Source: Faecalimonas sp.
GTDB taxonomy: Bacteria; Bacillota; Clostridia; Lachnospirales; Lachnospiraceae
Assembly: GCA_029264305.1 (NCBI GenBank)
Contig: JARICA010000018.1
Coordinates: 62,001-126,000 of the forward strand
Length of the DNA: 64,000 nt
Direction of reading: 5' to 3'
Numbering within the stretch: position 1 is the stretch's first letter; every line of letters starts with the position of its first letter. The notes under the pieces were generated by a model. That model did not search any database, was not told the origin of the DNA, and saw only the letters and a program-made list of their open reading frames with translations. Of this stretch, positions 43,693 through 53,460 are shown one piece after another. Both the position numbers and the translations under genes were made by a program.

Positions 43693-43755
43693 AGAAGAAA
43701 ACAACGTATAGAAAAAGGAGGAAACCCACATCTTCTCTACACGTTGTTTTCTTCT
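43693..43755. terminator. long hairpin between rex and nnr
   Basis: Perfect 15-bp arms pair 43693-43707 with 43741-43755 (AGAAAACAACGT against ACGTTGTTTTCT), extended by partly paired inner bases. The hairpin includes the rex stop codon. On the minus strand no run of T follows, so termination may be incomplete. The loop holds CCTCC, complementary to the GGAGG that starts nnr translation. Confidence 0.6.
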
Positions 43756-44398
43756 ATTCTATATGCTCTTTATTGTAACGACTGAGATTGTAAGATAAAC
43801 GCATAAGACTTTCGGACAAATGTACATTTTCTACAATAACATTTTCCGGCAAATCCAAATCTGTATGTGCAAAATTCCAAATAGCACGCACACCATTGTC
43901 AACTAAAAGATTTGCAACATCTACTGCCTTTGTCTTCGGGATTGTGAGAACAGCTATATCAATATTATGTTCATTGATAAATTCTTTCAGTTCATCCATC
44001 ATTCTAATTGGAACACCACGAATAGACACACCTGAAAGTCTTGGATTCACATCAAAGATCCCCTTAAAAATAAATCCTCTCTTTTCAAAAGATGTATAAT
44101 TAGCCAATGCTTGTCCCAAATTTCCTGCACCAATAATAATCATATTATGGTCTATATCCAATCCCAAAATTTTTCCAATTTCTGTATATAAATATTTCAC
44201 ATTATAACCGTATCCCTGTTGTCCAAATCCACCAAAATTATTCAAATCTTGGCGTATCTGAGAGGCAGTCACCTGCATTCTTCTACTTAATTCATTTGAA
44301 GAAATACGTTCCACATTATCTTCTAGCAATTCTCCTAAATATCTATAATATCTTGGTAATCTTCGGATTACTGCCTGAGAAATTTCTCTTTCTTCCAT
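43754..44398 (-). CDS. rex: redox-sensing transcriptional repressor Rex
   Basis: This 214-residue repressor senses NADH/NAD. It has a winged-helix DNA-binding domain (1-80; SSNELSRRMQVTASQIRQDL, FGGFGQQGYGYNV) and a Rossmann NADH-binding domain (GAGNLGQALANY, about 89-100), then a domain-swapped C-terminal helix. The start at 44398 is chosen because GGAAGGTG lies six bases before it; an upstream in-frame ATG (44428) has no RBS. A Rex-type site precedes the alcohol dehydrogenase gene. rex is divergent from the ABC-F gene. Confidence 0.95.
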   Translation of the reverse strand: MEEREISQAVIRRLPRYYRYLGELLEDNVERISSNELSRRMQVTASQIRQDLNNFGGFGQQGYGYNVKYLYTEIGKILGLDIDHNMIIIGAGNLGQALANYTSFEKRGFIFKGIFDVNPRLSGVSIRGVPIRMMDELKEFINEHNIDIAVLTIPKTKAVDVANLLVDNGVRAIWNFAHTDLDLPENVIVENVHLSESLMRLSYNLSRYNKEHIE

Positions 44399-44429
44399 CC
44401 ATTTCACCTTCCAATCTGTTCTACGCAAT

Positions 44430-44458
44430 ATTATATAGAATAGTTTCTATAAAGTCAA
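44430..44458 (-). promoter_or_regulatory. rex promoter with internal dyad
   Basis: On the minus strand, TTGACT (44453-44458) and TATAAT (44430-44435) are spaced by 17 bp. The perfect dyad TATAGAA-N4-TTCTATA (44434-44451) fills the spacer. The 4-nt centre matches Rex sites, but only the inner three bases of each arm fit the consensus. Confidence 0.65.
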
Positions 44459-44527
44459 TTTTTTAGTTGTATTTTACACTATTTAAGTATAATATAAAAG
44501 ATATGAGTTATTTTGGGAGGATTTATT

Positions 44528-46444
44528 ATGATTTTAGCATGTCATAATCTTAATAAAGCATTTGGAGAACAAATCATCGTTAAAGATGGTTCTTTTCATA
44601 TAGAAGAACATGAAAAAGCAGCCTTAATAGGTTTAAATGGAGCTGGAAAATCAACTATTTTAAAAATGATCATGGGAGAATTGCCTGCAGATGCGGGAGA
44701 AATTATTCTTGCAAAAGGTAAAACTATCGGTTACCTTTCACAACATCAGAAATTAGAAAGCGGAAACACTATTTACGAAGAAGTAAAGCTTGCCAAATCG
44801 GATATTATCAAGCTAGAAAATCAAATTCGTTCTATTGAAATAGAGTTAAAACATCTCAAAGGCGAAGCACTTGAAAAACGTCTACAAACATATCATCATC
44901 TCACAGCTTCTTTTGAGCGTGCTAATGGATATGCCTATGAAAGTGAAATAATAGGAGTTTTAAAAGGACTTGGTTTTTCAGAAGAAGATTTCAAAAGATC
45001 TGTAGATACACTTTCAGGGGGACAAAAAACTAGGGTTTCCTTGGGAAAATTACTTTTAACAAAACCAGATATTCTTCTTCTTGACGAACCTACAAATCAT
45101 TTAGATTTAAGTTCCATTTCATGGCTTGAAACTTATCTCTCTAATTATCCAGGAGCTGTGCTTATTGTATCGCATGACCGTTATTTTTTAAATCGCGTTG
45201 TAACTAAAGTTATTGAGGTAGAACAAGGTAATATTATGATGTTTTTAGGTAATTATACTGCATTTGCTCAGAAAAAAAGCCTTGTTCGCGAAGCAAAGTT
45301 GAAAGAATATATGAAACAACAACAAGAAATCAAACATCAAGAGGCCGTTATTGAAAAACTACGTTCTTTTAACCGTGAAAAATCTATACGTCGTGCAGAA
45401 AGTCGTGAAAAAATGTTAAATAAAATGACTTTAATTGATAAACCTGCTGATATAAATTCAGAATTTCATCTCTCGTTAGAGCCATCTTGCATAAGTGGTA
45501 ATGATGTATTGACTGTAGAACATTTAAGTAAATCTTTTGATGCTTTAAAATTATTTCAAGATATAAGTTTTGAAATCAAACGTGGTGAACATGTCGCCGT
45601 TATAGGAGATAATGGAACAGGAAAAACAACTCTTTTAAAAATTTTAAATGAAGTACAAACTGCTGACAGTGGTATATTTACATTAGGAACAAATGTACAT
45701 ATTGGCTACTATGATCAAGAACATCATGTTTTGCACATGGAAAAGACAATCTTCGATGAAATTTCCGATGATTATCCAGATTTAACAAACACGCAAATTC
45801 GAAATACTTTGGCTGCTTTTCTCTTTACAGGTGACGATGTTTATAAACAAATTAAAGATTTAAGCGGTGGAGAAAGAGGTCGTGTTTCTCTTGCAAAATT
45901 AATGCTTTCCGAAGCTAATTTTTTAATTTTGGACGAACCTACAAACCATTTAGACATTACTTCAAAAGAAATCTTAGAAAAAGCATTGAATGATTATAGC
46001 GGAACTATACTGTATGTATCTCATGATCGTTATTTTATCAACCAAACAGCAACCCGTATTCTTGACTTAGTAAACCATAAATTTGTGAATTATATTGGAA
46101 ATTATGACTACTATCTAGAAAAAAAAGAAGAATTAACAGCAGCCTATACAAATGTGAATGAACCATGCTCTTCTATTTCTACATCCGAATCAGAAACAAA
46201 ATTAGATTGGAAGGCACAAAAAGAGCAACAAGCAAAAGAGCGAAAAAGACAAAATGATTTACGAAAAACGGAAGAAAAAATCTCTCTCCTAGAAGAAAGA
46301 GATAGTGAAATAGATGATTTGATGACGCAAGAAGAAATTTATACTAACTCTGTGAAATGTCGTGAACTTTCTGAAGAAAAAGCAAATATTATGCAGGAAT
46401 TAGAATTTTTATATGAGACATGGGAACAATTAGCTGAAGAATAA
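44528..46444 (+). CDS. ABC-F family ATPase
   Basis: This 638-residue cytoplasmic protein has two ATPase domains (about 1-250 and 320-530) and no membrane part. Walker A motifs are GLNGAGKST (about 38-46) and GDNGTGKTT; signatures LSGGQKTR and LSGGERGR precede DEPTNHLDL/I Walker B motifs. A Lys/Glu-rich linker (about 250-300) and a coiled-coil C-terminal tail (about 560-638) are typical. ABC-F proteins act on ribosomes, as translation or antibiotic-resistance factors; this looks like the Uup/YdiF-type housekeeping group. GGGAGG precedes ATG 44528; the in-frame TTG at 44513 lies before this RBS. Confidence 0.92.
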   Translation: MILACHNLNKAFGEQIIVKDGSFHIEEHEKAALIGLNGAGKSTILKMIMGELPADAGEIILAKGKTIGYLSQHQKLESGNTIYEEVKLAKSDIIKLENQIRSIEIELKHLKGEALEKRLQTYHHLTASFERANGYAYESEIIGVLKGLGFSEEDFKRSVDTLSGGQKTRVSLGKLLLTKPDILLLDEPTNHLDLSSISWLETYLSNYPGAVLIVSHDRYFLNRVVTKVIEVEQGNIMMFLGNYTAFAQKKSLVREAKLKEYMKQQQEIKHQEAVIEKLRSFNREKSIRRAESREKMLNKMTLIDKPADINSEFHLSLEPSCISGNDVLTVEHLSKSFDALKLFQDISFEIKRGEHVAVIGDNGTGKTTLLKILNEVQTADSGIFTLGTNVHIGYYDQEHHVLHMEKTIFDEISDDYPDLTNTQIRNTLAAFLFTGDDVYKQIKDLSGGERGRVSLAKLMLSEANFLILDEPTNHLDITSKEILEKALNDYSGTILYVSHDRYFINQTATRILDLVNHKFVNYIGNYDYYLEKKEELTAAYTNVNEPCSSISTSESETKLDWKAQKEQQAKERKRQNDLRKTEEKISLLEERDSEIDDLMTQEEIYTNSVKCRELSEEKANIMQELEFLYETWEQLAEE

Positions 46445-46454
46445 CATAACAAAG

Positions 46455-46501
46455 AGAACATTCTCGTAAATGATAAGTATTTTACATTTAGAGAATGTTC
46501 T
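46455..46501. terminator. bidirectional terminator between the ABC-F gene and icd
   Basis: AGAACATTCTC (46455-46465) pairs with GAGAATGTTCT (46491-46501), and inner TAAATG/CATTTA adds more. It ends in T5 on the plus strand and lies between convergent genes. Confidence 0.9.
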
Positions 46502-46519
46502 TTTTGTTTATTTTATGAA

Positions 46520-47716
46520 CTATAATATCTTTGCTATTTCTTTAATAAATTCTTCACTATTTAATACTGTTGGATTTGAAATGGATGTAATTAAAGCTAA
46601 ATCTTTCGTCATCTTACCACTTTCAATAGTATCAATGGTTGCTTTTTCTAATTTATTTGCAAATTGTATTAACTCTATATTTCCATCTAATTCACCACGT
46701 TTGCGCAAAGCTCCTGTCCAGGCAAAAATGGTGGCAACAGAGTTTGTTGATGTTTCTTCCCCTTTGAGATATTTATAATAGTGTCTTTGTACCGTTCCAT
46801 GAGCAGCTTCATATTCATAGTATCCTTCTGGCGAAACCAAAACAGATGTCATCATTGCCAATGACCCAAATGCTGAAGAAACCATATCACTCATCACATC
46901 TCCATCATAGTTTTTACAAGCCCAAATAAACCCACCTTCTGCTTTCATTACTCTTGCTACGGCATCATCAATTAATGTATAAAAATATTCTATCCCATAC
47001 TCTTTAAACTTTTCTGCATATTCTTTATCATAAATTTCTTGGAAAATATCTTTAAATGTATGATCATATTTTTTAGAAATTGTATCCTTTGTTGCAAACC
47101 ATAAATCTTGTTTTATTTCCAATGCATAATTAAAACAACTTCTTGCAAAACTTTCAATAGAATCGTCTGTATTATGCATGCCCTGAATAATTCCTGCACC
47201 ACTAAATTCATGAATTAATTCTCTCTTTTCCACTCCATCTTCTGTTGTATAAACTAATTCTGCTTTTCCTGGTTTATCAATAATCATTTCTGTATTTTTA
47301 TATACATCCCCATATGCATGTCTTGCTAATGTAATTGGCTTCTTCCAATTTTTTACACATGGTTCAATTCCTTTTACAACAATAGGAGAACGAAAAACTG
47401 TTCCATCCAACATTGCACGAATAGTTCCATTTGGACTTTTCCACATTTCTTTTAACTTATATTCACTCATACGAGCTGCATTTGGTGTAATAGTAGCACA
47501 CTTAACGGCAACTCCATATTTTTTTGTCGCATTTGCAGAATCAATTGTCACTTGATCATTTGTAATATTACGATTTTCCAATCCCAAATCATAATATTCC
47601 GTTTTTAAATCAATATACGGAAGCAATAAATTATCTTTGATCATCTTCCAAAGAATTCGTGTCATTTCATCTCCATCCATTTCAACAAGTGGCGTAGTCA
47701 TTTTAATTTTTTCCAT
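46520..47716 (-). CDS. icd: NADP-dependent isocitrate dehydrogenase (eukaryote-type subgroup)
   Basis: This 398-residue isocitrate dehydrogenase converts isocitrate to 2-oxoglutarate, feeding glutamate synthesis. The sequence ([54 protein letters not shown]) is of the homodimeric subgroup close to animal IDH1 rather than E. coli Icd, as is common in gut anaerobes. The start follows AAGGAGG. The gntR gene lies 19 bp upstream, and both are behind the palindromic operator at 48.4 kb. Confidence 0.95.
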   Translation of the reverse strand: MEKIKMTTPLVEMDGDEMTRILWKMIKDNLLLPYIDLKTEYYDLGLENRNITNDQVTIDSANATKKYGVAVKCATITPNAARMSEYKLKEMWKSPNGTIRAMLDGTVFRSPIVVKGIEPCVKNWKKPITLARHAYGDVYKNTEMIIDKPGKAELVYTTEDGVEKRELIHEFSGAGIIQGMHNTDDSIESFARSCFNYALEIKQDLWFATKDTISKKYDHTFKDIFQEIYDKEYAEKFKEYGIEYFYTLIDDAVARVMKAEGGFIWACKNYDGDVMSDMVSSAFGSLAMMTSVLVSPEGYYEYEAAHGTVQRHYYKYLKGEETSTNSVATIFAWTGALRKRGELDGNIELIQFANKLEKATIDTIESGKMTKDLALITSISNPTVLNSEEFIKEIAKIL

Positions 47717-47735
47717 CTAAGTTTCCTCCTTCTAT

Positions 47736-48383
47736 TTAAAAACCATTTTTTTGTAAATTTTCTAGTACACTCTTCATATGATTGGTTATAAGTTCACTTG
47801 CAACTACTTTATCTTTCTTTTTTATGGCTTCCAAAATCGCTTTATGTTCTGCAACTGATTTTTCTAAACGCCCTTCTGTTTTTACTGAATATACTCGTGC
47901 AAACTGTACATACTGATGCAAATCAGATAATATATGCCTTAATATCTTGCTCCCGCAAGTTTCATACAAAACACGGTGAAAATTCCCATCTAATATAATC
48001 ATTTTATCTGTACCCGATTTTTTTAGATGAAATTCTGATAATAAAATGATTTCCTCTAATTCATTAATTTCTTTCTGCGTAATATTGTCTATAACCCACT
48101 CCGTACATAAATTCTCCAATAAAGAACGAATAATAAAAATATCCTGTATATCCTTCTTATTGATACCTGTAACATACGTCCCTTTATTCCGAATCGTCTT
48201 AACAAGTCCTTCCAACTCTAATTTTTTAAACGCTTCTCGGACAGGCGTTCTACTAACACCTAACTCTTTTCCAATTGTCACTTCTCGTAATTCACTATTT
48301 TCTGGATAAATACCAGATAAAATATCTTCACGCAATTTGTGAAACACTTTTTCACTTAACGAATATCCCTTATCTCTTTCCAT
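47736..48383 (-). CDS. GntR-family (FadR/FCD type) regulator
   Basis: This 215-residue regulator has a winged helix at 1-75 (VFHKLREDILSGIY; GKELGVSRTPVREAFKKLELEGLV) and a helical FCD effector domain (about 85-213; ILDGNFHRVLYETCG, with His residues that often bind a metal). It is directly upstream of icd in one operon, so it probably controls icd and itself. The effector is unknown; a carboxylate such as citrate or isocitrate would fit the context (inference). It starts MERDKGYSLSEKVFHKL after TGGAGA. Confidence 0.9.
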   Translation of the reverse strand: MERDKGYSLSEKVFHKLREDILSGIYPENSELREVTIGKELGVSRTPVREAFKKLELEGLVKTIRNKGTYVTGINKKDIQDIFIIRSLLENLCTEWVIDNITQKEINELEEIILLSEFHLKKSGTDKMIILDGNFHRVLYETCGSKILRHILSDLHQYVQFARVYSVKTEGRLEKSVAEHKAILEAIKKKDKVVASELITNHMKSVLENLQKNGF

Positions 48384-48399
48384 TTTTATTTCTCCAAAT

Positions 48400-48433
48400 T
48401 ATTTTGTATAATTGTATACAATTATACAAAATA
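48400..48433. promoter_or_regulatory. 34-bp perfect palindromic operator before gntR-icd
   Basis: Every base from 48400 to 48433 pairs with its partner about the centre at 48416/48417. The core is TTGTATACAA with TTGTAT arms repeated outside it, which fits the TNGTNNNACNA pattern of FadR-type GntR regulators. It overlaps the promoter. Confidence 0.85.
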
Positions 48434-48439
48434 TGTCAA
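48411..48439 (-). promoter_or_regulatory. gntR-icd promoter
   Basis: On the minus strand, TTGACA (48434-48439) and TACAAT (48411-48416) are spaced by exactly 17 bp. The palindrome covers the spacer and the -10, so a bound regulator would block polymerase. Confidence 0.8.
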
Positions 48440-48454
48440 GAGAAAAGAGAACAA

Positions 48455-48497
48455 AAAGAGTTGGATGTCTAATTTAAAATTATACATCCAACTCTTT
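48455..48497 (-). terminator. terminator at the end of the ftsY unit
   Basis: A 14-bp perfect inverted repeat pairs 48455-48468 with 48484-48497 (GAGTTGGATGT against ACATCCAACTC). On the minus strand T5 follows. Confidence 0.85.
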
Positions 48498-48509
48498 CAT
48501 ATGACACAT

Positions 48510-48923
48510 TTATAAAAATCTTCCACTTTCATATTTCATTTTAATATTGATAAAATGCAAAATATCTTGATATCGCATTTCCAAACTAGTTTCTTTCTCG
48601 ACAAAGTCCATACTCTGTGCCACAATACTTATAAATTTCTCTGTAATATCTCTTTTATGTTTCTGCAAAAAATATAATTTTTGCTCATTTTCATCTAAAT
48701 CGAGAAATTCTTCAATCAAATTCATATCTTCACTAGAAACTTGTTTTATTTCTTCCACAAAAGAAGATAATGGTCGTACATAAACTTTTTCCTCATCTTC
48801 ATTTTCTTTATAAACAACCATTTCTTCTCCTGTATCAAAGTCGAGAGGAATTTCTATAACTTGACATTGTTTCCCGTTCGTAAATTGATAACAGTTTCCT
48901 CTTACAACTTTTTCATGCTTCAT
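48510..48923 (-). CDS. DUF1653-like protein
   Basis: This 137-residue protein has an N-terminal DUF1653-like part (about 7-57: RGNCYQFTNGKQCQVIEI, then TGEEMVVYKEN and VYVRPLSSF), a fold whose function is unknown. The C-terminal half (60-137) is helical and acidic, with no recognised domain. It lies 14 bp after ftsY and is the last gene of the plsX-to-ftsY run. It is followed by a strong terminator. No enzymatic motif seen. Confidence 0.7.
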   Translation of the reverse strand: MKHEKVVRGNCYQFTNGKQCQVIEIPLDFDTGEEMVVYKENEDEEKVYVRPLSSFVEEIKQVSSEDMNLIEEFLDLDENEQKLYFLQKHKRDITEKFISIVAQSMDFVEKETSLEMRYQDILHFINIKMKYESGRFL

Positions 48924-48937
48924 ACTTAATCCCCTTT

Positions 48938-49882
48938 CTACTGATTTGTTGTTTCATCTACATAGAACAAGGCATTAACAAATTCATCAGAATCAAATTT
49001 TTGCAGATCTTCAATTGATTCTCCAACTCCTATATATTTTACAGGTATTTTAAGTTCCGATTGGATAGCTACTGCAATTCCACCTTTAGCACTACCATCC
49101 ATTTTAGTTAATACAATTCCTGTAATATCCGCCACTTCATTAAATTCACGAGCCTGTGCAAGTGCGTTTTGTCCTGTTGTTCCGTCTAATACAACTAGAG
49201 TTTCCCGATATGCCTCAGGGTATTCTCTTTCAAGAACACGGTTGATTTTCTTTAATTCTTCCATGAGATTTTTCTTATTATGGAGCCTTCCGGCTGTATC
49301 GCAAAGAAGTACATCTGCATGTCTTGCTTTTGCTGCGGCTACTGCGTCATATACAATCGCTGCAGGGTCTGCACCATCTTGCCCACCAATCAATTCTGCA
49401 TCTGCTCTTCTTGCCCACTCTACAAGTTGTTCTCCTGCTGCTGCACGGAATGTATCAGCTGCTGCCAATACAACTTTTTTATTATTTGCACGTAATTTTC
49501 CTGCAAGTTTTCCAATAGTTGTTGTTTTTCCAACTCCATTTACACCTATAACAAGAACAACAGATGTCTTATTTTCAAATTCATATGCTGTTTCTCCAAC
49601 ATGCATTTGCTCCTTAATACTATCGATAAGAAGTTGTTTACATTCTATAGGCTCTTTAATTTTCTGTTCTTTAACCTTTGCACGCAAATCATCTAAAATA
49701 GCATATGTTGCTTGCACACCTAGATCTCCCATAATAAGCACTTCTTCAAGTTCTTCATAAAATTCCTCATCAATTTTAGAAAAACCTTTGAAAATACTAT
49801 CCATGCTTGAAACAATACTATCTCTCGTCTTTGTTAACCCTGAAACAAGTCGTTTAAAAAATCCTTTTTTTTCGTCACTCAT
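48938..49882 (-). CDS. ftsY: signal recognition particle receptor FtsY
   Basis: This 314-residue SRP GTPase has an N domain (1-90) and a G domain with GVNGVGKTTTIGKLA (about 112-126), DTFRAAAGEQL, DTAGRLHNK, TKMD and the GVGES closing loop. It receives ribosomes with nascent membrane proteins. The A domain is short, as in Gram-positives. The start follows AGGAGAGG. smc is 10 bp upstream, in the standard rnc-smc-ftsY order. Confidence 0.97.
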   Translation of the reverse strand: MSDEKKGFFKRLVSGLTKTRDSIVSSMDSIFKGFSKIDEEFYEELEEVLIMGDLGVQATYAILDDLRAKVKEQKIKEPIECKQLLIDSIKEQMHVGETAYEFENKTSVVLVIGVNGVGKTTTIGKLAGKLRANNKKVVLAAADTFRAAAGEQLVEWARRADAELIGGQDGADPAAIVYDAVAAAKARHADVLLCDTAGRLHNKKNLMEELKKINRVLEREYPEAYRETLVVLDGTTGQNALAQAREFNEVADITGIVLTKMDGSAKGGIAVAIQSELKIPVKYIGVGESIEDLQKFDSDEFVNALFYVDETTNQ

Positions 49883-49892
49883 AATACCTCTC

Positions 49893-52800
49893 CTATTTTG
49901 TTAAATCTTTTTCCAACAAATCCACAGATACCAATGTGGAAACCCCTTTCTCTTGCATCGTAATACCATACAATCTATCTGCAGCTGACATTGTACCACG
50001 TCTATGTGTGATTACAATAAATTGTGTATTTTTCTTTAATTTATGAAGATATTGCGCAAATCTTGTTACATTCGAATCATCCAGTGCTGCCTCAATTTCA
50101 TCAAGAAGACAAAATGGTGATGGTTTTAGATTTTGTATAGCAAATAATAAGGAAATTGCTGTTAATGCTTTTTCTCCACCAGATAATTGCATCATATTCT
50201 GTAATTTTTTCCCTGGTGGCTGTGCAATAATTCTTATTCCTGCTTCTAATATATCATCATCCTCCATTAATTCAAGAGTTCCTTTCCCACCACCAAATAA
50301 TTGTTTAAACACTCGATCAAACTCACTTGCAATTTCTTTAAATCGTTCCGAAAATTGCTTTCTCATGGACATATCCAATTCTTTAATAATTTGAATAAGT
50401 GTTTCCTTTGCTTCCACCAAATCATTGTACTGTGTCTTTAAAAATTCATATCGTTCAAAAACAATTTTATAATCTTCTATTGCATTTACATTAACTGAAC
50501 CTAGATTGCGAATAGCAGATTTTAAAAGTTGAATTTGATGTTTTATTTCAGATAAACTGGTAAATCTTTCATTTCGCAATTCACGTGCCTTACTATATGT
50601 GATTTCATACTCTTCCCACATATAATTAATTTGTTTTTCTAAAGTTTCTTCGAATCCTTCTTTCTTATTTGTCAATCGGAATTTTTCCTTATCTAAATCC
50701 GCTATATGTCTTGACAGAGTTTCTCTTTTTTCCAAAAAATCTTTATTTTTTTTCGTCAAAAATTCTTTCTCTTGATTTAATTTTTGAATTTTTAATTCAA
50801 ACTCTTCAAATGTATCTTGAGAACGCAAAATAGTTGTTTGAATTTCTTGAATTAATTTTTGCTTTTCTTCAATTTCCAAAGAAGATTTTTCTTTTTTTTG
50901 ACTTAACTGTTGTAATTCTTCTTGATATTTCTCTGTTTCCTCTTGGATGCGCAAAAGATTCTCAACAATAAAATCTTTTTTCTGTTCTAAATTCGCCAAT
51001 ACTAGGTGAATATTTTCCACTTTGTGTGCAATTTTACTCTCTGTATTTTTTTCCTTTTCTAGAATACTCTGTTCTTCTTCGATTTTTTTGCTTAATTCTT
51101 TTTCTATTTTTTCAGAAGTCTCTAATTCAATTTGAATGGATTCTTGACTTTCCAAAAGTTCTGTAACTTGTACTTCCAATTCTTTTTCTTCAGAAAGCAT
51201 ATCACTAGCCATTTTTAAAATATTTTCTTTTTGCATACTTGCTTGGTCTAAATTCATTTTCAGCGTATTTTGAATAACATATTTTTTCTGCAATTGCTGC
51301 TTTGTACATTCAATTTTTTTATAGCAATCTGCTCTTTCTTCCTTTGCTTGTGCAAGTTTCTCTTCCCACACAGTCAATTCTTTTTTTAAGTGCATAATTG
51401 CTTTTTCAGTTTCTTCAATTTCTCTACGTCTACTCAATAAATTGCTTGTATTTTTAAATGCTCCACCAGTAATAGCGCCTCCTGGGTTAATCAATTCGCC
51501 TTCTACTGTAACAATGCGAAGTGATTGCCTATATTTTCTTGCAAGATTTATTCCATCATCAATTTTTTCTACAACAATTGTTCTTCCAAGAAGATGTTCA
51601 GCAAGAACTTTATATTTTTCTTCTACAATAACAAGTGTATTTGCAAGCCCAATTACCCCTTTTTCCTTTAAAGCTTCCGGATAACGAATCATTCCTCCAA
51701 CTGTAATACCATTTACTGGAAGAAATGTTGCTCTCCCCAACTTATTTTGCTTTAAATATTGAATCATTTTCTTAGCAGTATCTTCATTATTTGTCACAAT
51801 ATTTTGAATACTGCCCCCTAGAGCTGTCTCAATGGCAATTTCATATTTTTTATCAACTTTAATTAAATCAGCAACAACACCAAGTAATCCACTTTCTTGA
51901 TCTTTTTTCTCCATTATTTTACGAATGCTGTTTCCATACCCATCATATCGCTCTGTGATATTTTTTAGAGATTCCAAGCGAGAGGCTTCTCGATGATAGG
52001 TTGTTTGTTTTATACGTAATTGTTCAGTTTGATTTGTAATTGTTTCTTGCAAACGCTTTATATTTTCTTCCTGTTTTTTTACTTCAGTAACATTATTTTG
52101 AATTTCATCAGTAATTTCTTTTAATTCATATTCATATTTTTGAATTGTTTCATCCTGTCCACTCGCATCACTACTTACTTCAATTAACCGTTTATTCATC
52201 TCTGCTTTGCGAACATTAATCTGCCCCAGCAATGTATCAAAATGTTGCATTTTCGCTTTTGTCACCGCTCTTTGATTGAGAATATCCATAATATCTTGTT
52301 TCCATTGCTCAACATTAGCAGATAATTCCATAATATGTCGTTGAATTTGATTCAATTTCGAATTAATATCATTCTCTTCTTTTTTTCTATCATCTATTTT
52401 TTGTGCTAGAACCTTCTTCTCTCGTAAATAGTCTTCTTGCTGATTTTTGTATACAGCAATCTCCTCATCAATATTAGACGAACGCTGACTACAATGATTT
52501 TCACTTATTTTCTCACTGTTAATCTGTTCCTTTAATAACTCAATTTGTCCAGTAAGTTGTTGCTTTGACAACTGCGTTTCACTAAGTTGTTTTTTTACAT
52601 CTTCTATCGTATGATCGAGTTTTTCTAACTGGTTTTCAATATTCTCATACTCTGTTTTTGTATAATCATATTTTGTCTGTGTAGCATTAATTTCTTCTGT
52701 TGTATTAGTTAATAGCTTTTCAACTTCTTTTATTTCTTCACGTATACGTACACTCTCTAACAAAAAGAGATTAATATCATATAGTTTCAATTCTTCCTTC

Positions 52801-53453
52801 TTTTTCAAATATTCTTTTGCTTTTTCAGATTGTTTTTCTAATGGACCTATCTGCTTTTCCAATTCAGATAAAATATCTGTCACACGAAGTAAATTTTGTG
52901 TTTCTTCTTCAAGTTTTTTAACGGACATATTTTTTCTTTTTTTAAATTTAACAATTCCTGCCGCCTCATCAAATAATTCTCTTCTCTCTTCTGGTTTTCC
53001 ACTTAATATTTTATCAATTTGACCTTGTCCAATAATAGAATATCCTTCTTTTCCAATACCAGTATCATAAAATAATTCATTTACATCTTTTAACCGACAT
53101 GTACTCCCATTGATTAAATATTCGCTTTCACCAGAACGATACAATTTTCTCGTTACCGTAACTTCTTGAAAATCAATAGCTAATTGATGATCTGTATTAT
53201 CAAGCGTAATTGCAACAGAAGCATAACTTAGTGGTTTTCTATTTTCTGTTCCTGAAAAAATAACATCTTGCATCGAGCCACCTCGTAATTGTTTTGCTCT
53301 TTGCTCTCCTAAGACCCATCGAACTGCATCTGCAACATTGCTTTTCCCACTTCCATTTGGACCGACAATTCCAGTAATTCCATTATGAAAATCGAATACT
53401 ATTTTATTTGCAAAAGATTTAAATCCTTGTACCTCAATACTTTTTAAATACAT
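49893..53453 (-). CDS. smc: chromosome segregation ATPase SMC
   Basis: This 1186-residue SMC has Walker A GPNGSGKSN (about 32-40), two long coiled coils (about 165-500 and 680-1020), a hinge with GGAITGGAF around 515-670, and the C-terminal head with LSGGEKALTAISLLFAI and Walker B CLLDEIEAALDD. It condenses and separates the chromosome with ScpAB, which are not in the window. rnc ends seven bases upstream. The length is normal. Confidence 0.97.
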   Translation of the reverse strand: MYLKSIEVQGFKSFANKIVFDFHNGITGIVGPNGSGKSNVADAVRWVLGEQRAKQLRGGSMQDVIFSGTENRKPLSYASVAITLDNTDHQLAIDFQEVTVTRKLYRSGESEYLINGSTCRLKDVNELFYDTGIGKEGYSIIGQGQIDKILSGKPEERRELFDEAAGIVKFKKRKNMSVKKLEEETQNLLRVTDILSELEKQIGPLEKQSEKAKEYLKKKEELKLYDINLFLLESVRIREEIKEVEKLLTNTTEEINATQTKYDYTKTEYENIENQLEKLDHTIEDVKKQLSETQLSKQQLTGQIELLKEQINSEKISENHCSQRSSNIDEEIAVYKNQQEDYLREKKVLAQKIDDRKKEENDINSKLNQIQRHIMELSANVEQWKQDIMDILNQRAVTKAKMQHFDTLLGQINVRKAEMNKRLIEVSSDASGQDETIQKYEYELKEITDEIQNNVTEVKKQEENIKRLQETITNQTEQLRIKQTTYHREASRLESLKNITERYDGYGNSIRKIMEKKDQESGLLGVVADLIKVDKKYEIAIETALGGSIQNIVTNNEDTAKKMIQYLKQNKLGRATFLPVNGITVGGMIRYPEALKEKGVIGLANTLVIVEEKYKVLAEHLLGRTIVVEKIDDGINLARKYRQSLRIVTVEGELINPGGAITGGAFKNTSNLLSRRREIEETEKAIMHLKKELTVWEEKLAQAKEERADCYKKIECTKQQLQKKYVIQNTLKMNLDQASMQKENILKMASDMLSEEKELEVQVTELLESQESIQIELETSEKIEKELSKKIEEEQSILEKEKNTESKIAHKVENIHLVLANLEQKKDFIVENLLRIQEETEKYQEELQQLSQKKEKSSLEIEEKQKLIQEIQTTILRSQDTFEEFELKIQKLNQEKEFLTKKNKDFLEKRETLSRHIADLDKEKFRLTNKKEGFEETLEKQINYMWEEYEITYSKARELRNERFTSLSEIKHQIQLLKSAIRNLGSVNVNAIEDYKIVFERYEFLKTQYNDLVEAKETLIQIIKELDMSMRKQFSERFKEIASEFDRVFKQLFGGGKGTLELMEDDDILEAGIRIIAQPPGKKLQNMMQLSGGEKALTAISLLFAIQNLKPSPFCLLDEIEAALDDSNVTRFAQYLHKLKKNTQFIVITHRRGTMSAADRLYGITMQEKGVSTLVSVDLLEKDLTK

Positions 53454-53460
53454 ATAGCAC

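Noticed and set aside
49242-49760. 172-codon plus-strand frame opposite ftsY
   Set aside because: Antisense shadow of ftsY, Ser-rich low-complexity, no start signal.
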